Positions 14,685 to 22,800 of a DNA stretch of 26,595 nucleotides are shown piece by piece. The position numbers and the translations under genes were made by a program. Within the stretch, counting starts at the first letter, position 1. Every line of letters begins with the position of its first letter. Origin of the DNA: a virus; IMG/VR virus record IMGVR_UViG_3300018421_000163, positions 1-26,595 of that record; one strand, 5' to 3'. The notes below the pieces were generated by a model that did not search any database, was not told the DNA's origin, and saw only the letters and a program-made list of their open reading frames with translations.

Positions 14685-14724
14685 TGGATCCTCCTATAAA
14701 ATTGTATATTGGTCATGACACTTC

Positions 14725-14732
14725 TATTTATA
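14725..14732 (-). promoter_or_regulatory. Putative late promoter TATAAATA before the 72-aa gene
   Basis: The minus strand reads TATAAATA, two bases after the TGA stop of the fiber gene (14735-14737) and about 41 bases before the ATG at 14684. It is a perfect match to the T4 late element. Confidence 0.75.
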
Positions 14733-14734
14733 CA

Positions 14735-17700
14735 TCAATCATCTGGGTCATCAATGTCCTCTGGTGGTTGTGCTTGACCATCAAACATGTTGGACTTGTT
14801 CTCGGGTTCTTCAGCAAGGAACGCTTCATATGTTGGATAATCATCTCCAGGGCGGCGATGTCTATCTGGTTCAAGGATAGTTCTACCTTCATCATCAGTC
14901 CAGTTTGCTTCTCTAATCTTAGCATCCTGACGTTCGGCAACAACCATCCAATCGATGGTGTCAGTACATGCAGGATCTTGTGCTTCGATAGTAACAATAC
15001 CTGCTGCAGTGACTGTAGCACGAACTGGTGTCCATCCTTGGTTATTGACAACAAATACTTGAGGATCTCTACAAAGAAGTTCCCATGTACCTGGAGTCAT
15101 TCCAACTGCAACGTCAATATTGACAGTAGCAGTTCCATTAACAAGTGCAACCTTATCTCTATAAATCAGATCAGGACGTGGACCCTCAACGAATGAGTGA
15201 ACCAGATCTTTGGTTTCTGTAAGTTCAGGAAGTGGGTGTGGGATGCGGAACGTACCAGATCCCTTAGTCAGTGTACCTGCGTGGTATGCATCACCATTTG
15301 ATCTGAAGTAGTGATAAAGGTTACCTGACCACTCACCGCAACTGTATCCAGAACAAGAGTAACCATAGATAGCAAATTCTTCATTGCTATCATCATTAAG
15401 GTGAAGTTCTAATCTAGAGACGTTACCAGATGGAGTTACAAATCTGAAACCGTATGGGTCAGAGTTTGTACCATAACCTGTCTGACGGAATCTAATAGTG
15501 TTAGTGGTGATTGTTGGAACACGCATCTCACCCGTGACATCCAAGTTAATACCAGACGCTGGGTTTGTACCGATACCAACACGACCAGAGAAGTAGTTCT
15601 GATCTTCATTTCTTACATACAGACCATAACGATACGACAAGTTAGTTGGATTATTTCCTGCACTATCTGTGGTGCCAACTGAGAATGTTAGTCCTCTAAT
15701 ATCGAAGTTGATGTACATGCCACGCATGTTGTAGCAGTTACCACCATCCATTCTGGTGTAAATATACGCACCGTAGGAAGCATTAACTGTAGTTCCTCTT
15801 ACTCTCTCTTCAGCGTCAACACCAACTCTATTATAAGTGTAAATACCGCACTTCCAGTTAGTTCTAGAACTATATCTAGTATCTTGATAGTTATACCAAC
15901 CGATCATCTGCCCAACATAACCAGCACCCTGAGAAGCAGAGTTCAATCCATTATATTGATCACTATTCATAACATACATGTTATCAACACGACCATTAGA
16001 ATAGTTTCTATTATAATTTTTGAAACCATACATATTCACCCATCTACCACCGTAGATGTTATATGAAAGTGATCTAATACCCTCAGAATATCCAATATAT
16101 GCATTCGCATAGTTTCTCTTATCAAGATAACCATGACGTGAATATGCATATGTCAGGTTTGGATACCAACTATCAAGGAACATGTCTTGTTGGTTACCAT
16201 TAGCACCATACATGATAGCGCCATAGTTCTGCCAACTCATAGAGAAGTCAGAATATACACCAATTTGACCAGTGTTGGTAATATTGTATGTAGAACTTCT
16301 TGTGGTGTCTACATAGAGTGCTTTACCACGCTCACCTGTACCTGCACCATTAGCGGGAACGGTTGTCGAATAAGGCAGTGCAGTTCCTTGTGGTGGGAGA
16401 TAGTAACAAGTAAATCTATCGTTCCAACCAACATCAAGAGCAACGTTTGCACCAGTGCCAGTGTTAAAAAGTCCAAGGCGATTCCAACGTCCTTTTACTC
16501 TTGCATTTGCTGGGCAATTGAATGTAAAGGTAGTATTTACAGTTCCACCTGCTTGCTCTGCAAAGTTATAAGTTCCTGCAGCAGTTGGAGTTTGAGTTGT
16601 AGCAAGTTCATCCCAACCTGGGTTTCTTACTCTTAAAAGGAATCTTTCTGGATATGGATTTGTATCTGAAGAATCTGGTCTATAGCAGTTAATGTTTCTA
16701 TTAAATGTACCAGAGTTTGCCCAATCAGTATCACCTTCTCCACCATTGGTTCCACCTGCTGCTGTACCAAGACCAGTGTTTACCAGAGTTAGTCCTTGGT
16801 TATACATGAACTTATGACCTTCTGCTGCTCCAGTCATGGAGTTTGCAGTGGTTGGTTCAACATAAACCCAGCAGTTTTGATCTACGTTATTAAAAGTAAA
16901 TACTCCAGTTCCAACACCATTTTCATCAAGAACTTCCGTTGCAGTTCTATTGTAGTTTAAAATCTCAATCTTAAGAATTCTATATCCGTCATCATCATAG
17001 TTTGCTCCAATAGGACCATACTGCTTTAATACATCTGCAGCAACAATCTTAGAGTCACCAGTGTTTACACCTTCACCTGTTGTAACAGAAGCAATGTTTG
17101 TATAGTAAATTGGTCTACCACCCTGAGTAGAACCTGAGGTTGCCTCAAAGTATCTACTCCAGTTTCTGTAGTATCCAACTGTTCTATGTAAATATTGAGT
17201 ACGCCATGAATGCATTTGACGGTTATTGTAATAACCTAACCAATATGTCAAGGACCAACCCGAATTTCGGTAGTCCATTTGCCAATACCCACGAAGCATA
17301 TCTGAAGTCGATGGACCCCAGTACATAATGCCAACATTGCTACGTAATCTTGTAGCACCATTTACATCGAGTTTTGCATAACCATCAAAACTACCAGTAA
17401 GATTAATAGCAGCTCTGTAACTATCAAGATAGAAGATATCTCTTAATTGTTCTGTAGAACTATCATAGTTTCTGCCGTATGCTCTAAATCTCCACTGCTC
17501 TGGTCCAATCTTATCAGATCTTGAACGCATCCAAAGTGCTTCGTTAGTACCACCAGATTGATTGGAAGGTACTCTCCATCTAAAATACCAATAGTTAGCA
17601 TCAGTTTGAGTTGTAAATCTCCAGCGATACTCGCCATTGCTGGATCTTAATTCTGGACCTAGTTCTGGTTGGTTTGCATTTGACCCATTATCAAGAGTTA

Positions 17701-18256
17701 CAATATCTAAAGGTGAGTTTGGTGCTGTTGTTTTAATGCCGACACGCTTGTCAGCACGAACTGACATAACAACCGCATCAGATCCTAGATTAGTTGTATT
17801 GTTTCCCGAATCGCCAGCATATACGTCTAATCTTTGACCAACACCTGAAACGTTTGAAGATGAAAATCCAGTAGAATATCTTGGGTTTGTATTATCAGGA
17901 AAGGTTAATACTGGGGATGCTGGATTTGCACTATCTGCATGAATATGTAATCTAGAGATTGCGCTAGATCCACCAACCGCAGTTTTACCACCATATGGTC
18001 CTAACTTTGCAATGCCATCTAATCCAGCAGACATAACTGGAATACCAGAAATGTCATTGGCAGCAAAGGAATCACCACTAGTAGTGTTAGTATCTAATGT
18101 AAACAGCTGACCTAATGCAGCATTAAAAGATATAGCATTGTCATCCAAAACTTTCAGAGTAATTGGATTATTATCAAATCCTTTAAACTCAATTTTTGGT
18201 TCTTCCGTGTCTCCCACATTGGGAGTTATTAAAATATCCTTGTCAGTATTTGCCAT
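14735..18256 (-). CDS. Large tail-fiber-like structural protein (1173 aa)
   Basis: This is a probable adhesin. Residues 1-90 hold a marine-phage fiber attachment pattern: ISFNAALGQLFTLD, then NDISGIPVMSAGLDG and AKLGPYGG. Fiber-type turns of the form 'vGIGtxxPxxxLdV' appear near residue 170 (RVGIKTTAPNSPLDIV) and near residue 900 (GRVGIGTNPASGINLDV). The centre is unusually rich in Tyr, Trp, Asn, Arg and Gly (for example SWQNYGAIMYGANGNQQ and SYNIYGGRWVNMYGFKNYN), as in beta-rich receptor-binding shafts. The C-terminal 130 residues contain FRIPHPLPELTETKDLVHSF, then VEGPRPDLIYRDKVAL and DTIDWMVVAERQDAKI, a domain found at the ends of many environmental phage fibers, and finish in an acidic tail. 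A perfect late promoter word precedes it. The exact position on the virion is unknown. Confidence 0.8.
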   Translation of the reverse strand: MANTDKDILITPNVGDTEEPKIEFKGFDNNPITLKVLDDNAISFNAALGQLFTLDTNTTSGDSFAANDISGIPVMSAGLDGIAKLGPYGGKTAVGGSSAISRLHIHADSANPASPVLTFPDNTNPRYSTGFSSSNVSGVGQRLDVYAGDSGNNTTNLGSDAVVMSVRADKRVGIKTTAPNSPLDIVTLDNGSNANQPELGPELRSSNGEYRWRFTTQTDANYWYFRWRVPSNQSGGTNEALWMRSRSDKIGPEQWRFRAYGRNYDSSTEQLRDIFYLDSYRAAINLTGSFDGYAKLDVNGATRLRSNVGIMYWGPSTSDMLRGYWQMDYRNSGWSLTYWLGYYNNRQMHSWRTQYLHRTVGYYRNWSRYFEATSGSTQGGRPIYYTNIASVTTGEGVNTGDSKIVAADVLKQYGPIGANYDDDGYRILKIEILNYNRTATEVLDENGVGTGVFTFNNVDQNCWVYVEPTTANSMTGAAEGHKFMYNQGLTLVNTGLGTAAGGTNGGEGDTDWANSGTFNRNINCYRPDSSDTNPYPERFLLRVRNPGWDELATTQTPTAAGTYNFAEQAGGTVNTTFTFNCPANARVKGRWNRLGLFNTGTGANVALDVGWNDRFTCYYLPPQGTALPYSTTVPANGAGTGERGKALYVDTTRSSTYNITNTGQIGVYSDFSMSWQNYGAIMYGANGNQQDMFLDSWYPNLTYAYSRHGYLDKRNYANAYIGYSEGIRSLSYNIYGGRWVNMYGFKNYNRNYSNGRVDNMYVMNSDQYNGLNSASQGAGYVGQMIGWYNYQDTRYSSRTNWKCGIYTYNRVGVDAEERVRGTTVNASYGAYIYTRMDGGNCYNMRGMYINFDIRGLTFSVGTTDSAGNNPTNLSYRYGLYVRNEDQNYFSGRVGIGTNPASGINLDVTGEMRVPTITTNTIRFRQTGYGTNSDPYGFRFVTPSGNVSRLELHLNDDSNEEFAIYGYSCSGYSCGEWSGNLYHYFRSNGDAYHAGTLTKGSGTFRIPHPLPELTETKDLVHSFVEGPRPDLIYRDKVALVNGTATVNIDVAVGMTPGTWELLCRDPQVFVVNNQGWTPVRATVTAAGIVTIEAQDPACTDTIDWMVVAERQDAKIREANWTDDEGRTILEPDRHRRPGDDYPTYEAFLAEEPENKSNMFDGQAQPPEDIDDPDD

Positions 18257-18283
18257 TAGATTTGGAGACCTTTTCCTAAAAAG

Positions 18284-18291
18284 TATTTATA
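18284..18291 (-). promoter_or_regulatory. Putative late promoter TATAAATA before the 1173-aa fiber
   Basis: The minus strand reads TATAAATA, and the TAA stop of the upstream LamG gene (18287-18289) lies inside the word. It is 28 bases before the fiber ATG at 18256. Confidence 0.7.
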
Positions 18292-19045
18292 ATGCGCTGA
18301 AACGAGGAGCAAGGGCATTATAATTTGCCTTTACTTCGTTTTGGGATAATGCCTTAGTGTAGTAATAGTAATTTGCAACATCACCATTTAAATAATGCTG
18401 GAAGTGTCCATTTCTTCTCATAAGACGAATTACTGCACCCCCATCAACTCTGGGAATAAAATCTGTATCTTCTGCTGTCAATTGTCCATTGATATAAAAT
18501 TTTAGATTTCCACTATTAGCACCATAGGTGCCCGAAGTTTGAGTAAATACAAAACAATAGTTTGTCCAGATGCTATAATATGCAGTAATATTAGGAGTCA
18601 TTTGGGACCAACCATTTGTACCATTAGCACGAAAATAATCAGAAATTGGTTCTAAATGAATACCTCTTTCGTCACCACTTCCCTGTTTGTGAAACCAACC
18701 AACACCATTACCAGATTGAGTTCCAATAACTTTCAACCATCCATTTACAGTCCAACCATTGTTCCCTGGTGCTAATTCTGAAGAGTGATTGATAGTCCAG
18801 TGAGCACCATTAGTTGCTGTTGCATTAGGATCAGTACCGCCATATGTATTTTGTGGTCTATGTTCAAAATATCCTGCAGAATTCCAAGTTGAATATGAAC
18901 CAGCATCAGTCCTAGTTGCATGATTATCATTTCCAGACAGATCATACCAAATATCACCAGTACCAGGATAACTCCTAGGATTGGTTGCATCTAAACATAA
19001 TACTAAATTGTCTAAGACCATCTTGGTCCCGTGATATGCAGTCAT
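18287..19045 (-). CDS. LamG/concanavalin-like virion protein 1 (252 aa)
   Basis: The N-terminus MVLDNLVLCLDATNPRSYPG is followed by IWYDLSGNDNHAT, the entry pattern of LamG-type jelly-roll domains in phage and bacterial surface proteins. Later strands (GWTVNGWLKVIG; YYSIWTNYCFVFTQTSG; GNLKFYINGQL; VIRLMRRNGHFQHYLNGDVA) complete a sandwich of the usual size. It ends with YYYTKALSQNEVKANYNAL, the common closing helix. There is no signal peptide and no membrane segment. It is probably a carbohydrate- or glycan-contacting virion lectin, judged from the fold; ligand residues cannot be read off. It lies 22 bases after a second LamG gene and has its own promoter word. Confidence 0.75.
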   Translation of the reverse strand: MTAYHGTKMVLDNLVLCLDATNPRSYPGTGDIWYDLSGNDNHATRTDAGSYSTWNSAGYFEHRPQNTYGGTDPNATATNGAHWTINHSSELAPGNNGWTVNGWLKVIGTQSGNGVGWFHKQGSGDERGIHLEPISDYFRANGTNGWSQMTPNITAYYSIWTNYCFVFTQTSGTYGANSGNLKFYINGQLTAEDTDFIPRVDGGAVIRLMRRNGHFQHYLNGDVANYYYYTKALSQNEVKANYNALAPRFSAL

Positions 19046-19064
19046 AGTTCTAGTTTACCTTTTA

Positions 19065-19072
19065 TATTTAGA
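19065..19072 (-). promoter_or_regulatory. Putative late promoter TCTAAATA before LamG protein 1
   Basis: The minus strand reads TCTAAATA. The TAA stop of the second LamG gene (19068-19070) is inside the word. A purine-rich AAAAGG follows, about 11 bases before the ATG at 19045. Confidence 0.5.
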
Positions 19073-19805
19073 TGAAGCGAGCAGAGTACGCATCATATAA
19101 TTGCTTACACTCCCTAGCATTTAATGCTTTGTCATGCCAAAAGAAAGAATTAAGTTTGCCATCAAAACGAAGACAGCATGGGTTTCTACCAATGTTTGGA
19201 GGACTTCCTTGCATAGTGGTTTGTGCTCCAAATGCACCAACATCTCCTAATAATTCACCATCATGATAAAGATATAATGTTGGACCATTACCATATTCGT
19301 TACCGCGATCAAACACTCCAGTTGCCAAGTGCCAGTTTCCATCACCAGTTCCAGCACTAGTAAATGCAATTCCTTCCCGATAAGCGAGACCCATCAACCA
19401 ATAGTAACCTCCACTGGAAGGTCCAAATCTAAATCCATCTGCACTACCAGCATTAGCAACTAAACTAATTTGCCCACCAGAACCATCATGAGTAAACCAA
19501 AAAGAAATTGAAAAACTTCCAGTTCTGGTAAGACCCATTGAGTCCATATTTGCTGGTGAATTAAATCCCAAAGGAGCATTATATGATCTTGGTGTAGCAT
19601 CTCCATTGTCGTTACCACCAAAGTCCCAATAATTGTGGTTTGGTTGTGTAATTCTTGGGACAGTTCCTACAATATCATAATGATTTTCATTACCACTTAA
19701 ATCATAAATTTTAGATCCAGATCCAGGAAAACTGTTATCATTATTTGCATCCAATAAAATTTTCAAATCATCTAAAGGGACTCTCGTCCCATATACAGTA
19801 CTCAT
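19068..19805 (-). CDS. LamG/concanavalin-like virion protein 2 (245 aa)
   Basis: This is a paralogue-like neighbour of the 252-aa LamG protein. It has the same start pattern (VPLDDLKILLDANNDNSFPG, then KIYDLSGNENHYD) and the same closing helix (DKALNARECKQLYDAYSARF). Between them are typical strands: TGSFSISFWFTHDGSGGQI, then NWHLATGVFDRGN and PTLYLYHDGELLGDVGAFG. It starts with an excellent AAGGAGG site (19813-19819), and its ATG overlaps the TGA stop of the giant fiber gene by four bases (ATGA), so the two are translationally coupled. It is probably a virion surface lectin. Assignment to the fold is good; a role in host binding is inferred. Confidence 0.75.
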   Translation of the reverse strand: MSTVYGTRVPLDDLKILLDANNDNSFPGSGSKIYDLSGNENHYDIVGTVPRITQPNHNYWDFGGNDNGDATPRSYNAPLGFNSPANMDSMGLTRTGSFSISFWFTHDGSGGQISLVANAGSADGFRFGPSSGGYYWLMGLAYREGIAFTSAGTGDGNWHLATGVFDRGNEYGNGPTLYLYHDGELLGDVGAFGAQTTMQGSPPNIGRNPCCLRFDGKLNSFFWHDKALNARECKQLYDAYSARFI

Positions 19806-22800
19806 TCCTGAACCTCCTTAATTTCCATTTCTACTTCCATCTTAGGAACATCCTTACGCTCTGCTTGTACAAAGTAGAACGCCGCCCCGCCACCAGTCGT
19901 GACTTTATTGTCAGCGACATCAATTACCCAGCGATTGCCAGAGTCACCAATTGCAGTCAGTTGAACTGTAATGGTGTCTTCATCAACAAGTTGTAACCAG
20001 TAATCTGGTAATGTAATTACACCATCTGTGACACGTCCTCTGACGTATACACCATGTTCTGGACCCTCAAGTGAACCATGCTGAAGTTTGTAATTTTCCT
20101 TAGTTGGGTGATCGATAAGGAAGGACTTACTCTTAGCAGAGAAAGTACCGTTAACAGTCAGTGTGTGCGTAGGAACGTTTGTTCCAGTGTACATACCAAC
20201 TCTTGATGTTGTTACATCAGCAGCATCAGATCTTTGATACATGCTGAATACATAATCACCATTACTATTAGTAATTCTAAAGATATCATTTGGTGAAGAT
20301 GCACCGTCATTAAAGAGAACCCATCTAGTGGTTCCTTGACGTGCAAACGCCATACCAATGTCTCTGTCAAACGCATTATCGAGAGTTAAGAATGATGGAT
20401 AACCACTATCAACATCAAAGTTCTTAAAGAGAACGCCTGCACCAGATGCTGCTTGATTCCAACCTGCACCACCAGAAGCATTAACCGTAAGTTTTGATGT
20501 GATGTTTGCAGCAGTGACTCCGATACCTACGTTACCATTGTAACGGATTCTAACTCTCTCATAGAAAGTAGTATCACGTACACCAAATACTAAGTCAGTT
20601 TGATAATCACCTGCCTTAACTGCAGCAATTCGTGCAGAGGAGATTCTTGCACCATCAGATGCTCTACCTGCTTGTAACCACAGACCAGCAAACGTTGAGG
20701 AGTTTCCTGCTTCAGTATTATATACTGCAAGTTCTTGTGGATATGGTTCGTATGAATATTGACCAGTAACACTTGCTGACCATGCAGTTGAATCAGTAAC
20801 TTGCTGCTTCAACTGACCAGTCAAAGTACCACCAGACAGTGGTAAGTTCTCAGAAGCAGAACCAATCAGATCACCATAAGCATAGTTAAATCCAATGTTG
20901 CCATTTGAATCTCTGATTACACCCTTACTATTTGCTCCTGTATCATATACTTGGTTGACTGAATCAATACCAACACCAAAGGTAATGTTACCTGCGTGCC
21001 AAATGTTATTACCATTGACTTGAGCAGCATTTGCCTGGAAGTTGATAGTACCAGTACCAACAGTAGAAGTACCGCCAGTAGCAATAATCCTTACATCATA
21101 ACCATCTGGGTTTGGATCACCACTTGGAAGTGTGAATGCGTTACCACTTGAATTGAATCTAATCTGACCAGATCTTGCTTCACTTTCGTTACCAAGAGTA
21201 ATTACTGGATTGCCAGTACCATCGGTATGTAACTTATGCTTATTAATTGAATATGCATTAGATGATGTAATTCCAAAGTCAGCAATTGGGAAGTATGTTG
21301 CAGGTTCTACTGCAGTACCAAACTTAACAACAGTATTGTTTAAGATACCTGAGATGAGTTCTGCAGTTACTCTAGTGTGAGATAACTGAGAGGATCTCAA
21401 CCATGTTACTCCATTTTGAGATCCATCAGCTGGACCATGAATTGGAATAATGTTTGGACGTGGACTTACATATGTAAATCCAACACTACCATCAGTTGCA
21501 GTTCCAGTATTATGAGATGGTCCATTACCAGATGATGAAGTTGTACCAGCAGTAGTTACCTCATACAGGTTCTGATTAGCAATTACTAAAGTACCAATAC
21601 CCAGAACTAAATTATTATCATATACTTTTGGAGTTCTGATGAACTCATCAGTATTATAGATGTTGTTATTGTATTGAACTTCTCTACTTGGTGGAATACC
21701 AGTAGAAACAAATCTAAAGGCAGCAGTACCATTTGTAACGGTTCCACTTGTATGTGAAAGTGAAACTGTTCCAGATTCACCTGCAGTAGTTACTTCATAG
21801 AGATATACATCTTCTCCTAATGTTCCAGCAATGATGCTATAAACTAATTGACCCTGAGTGTATAAAGTTTCTGGATCAAAATCGACTGCAGTTACTGCAC
21901 TATAACCAACTTCCCATACGTAATTTGCTTCATACTCTGGAACTACATCAAGAATGTTAATAGTACCCTGGTTAACATTAGTATCAGTGTACAGATTCAA
22001 AGTGAAGAATGTTTGACCTAATGCATTTGCACTGGAACTTCCAGTGTCAAGCATTTGAAGGTCATCTGCAGTAAGAAGAAGGTTATCAATAATAAATTCA
22101 TAAATGGAACCATTATTAATCTGAACATTAGGATTAAATCTAGTAATACTAACTGAATCAGTAATGCTCTTTGGTGACAAGTTACCAGGCAATCTTCTAT
22201 TGCTTAAGTAACCATAATTCATGTTTGTTCCTGATCTTAAGAAGGTATCTGATTTACCTCTTAAAAATCCTGCATCTAAATCAGATCCTGCACCATCATT
22301 TCCACTAGACCATAACTTATACCAAGAACTCCACTGGTTAGCACTAACTGTAGCAAGAGTTGCAGTTAATTCTGCTCCAAGAGAACCTGCGTAGTCATAT
22401 ACAGCAGTTCCACTTGTTGCTTGTGCTGTTCCGCTAGTGTGTGATGGTTCTTGAGTTCCTGAAGTACCTGCAGTAACTACATCATACAATCTTCCAAAAC
22501 CAATCGTTTCTGGAACATATACTTTTTGACCAATATTATAAGATTGACCAGATGCCCATCTTACCCAACCAGAATCATATTGACGACCATTATCTACACC
22601 AAATATATTGGTTGGAAGTACGCAAGTGAATGTTGGAGGTGCATTACCAGTAAGGTTATATCCATAACCAGTATCAACAATAATTACTGAAGTGATCTTG
22701 CCATTAGTTCCAACGGTAATATTTGCTTTAAGACCATGACCCTCACCACCACCAAGTTCTACTGCCTTGTATTCGCCAGGAGTATAACCATTACCTGATT

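Noticed and set aside
14678-15196. Plus-strand open frame of 172 codons and other plus-strand frames opposite the fibers
   Set aside because: They mirror AT-rich fiber coding sequence, have Cys/Ser/Ile-rich noise compositions and no plausible start signals.
14735-18256. Diversity-generating retroelement target in the Asn/Tyr-rich fiber
   Set aside because: No reverse transcriptase, template repeat or matching variable repeat is visible in the window; composition alone is not enough.
19802-20130. S74 self-cleaving chaperone domain at the fiber C-terminus
   Set aside because: A 'NVGIG' turn often precedes this domain, but the visible C-terminus follows a different 'KSFLIDHP' layout and no Ser-Lys dyad pattern is seen.
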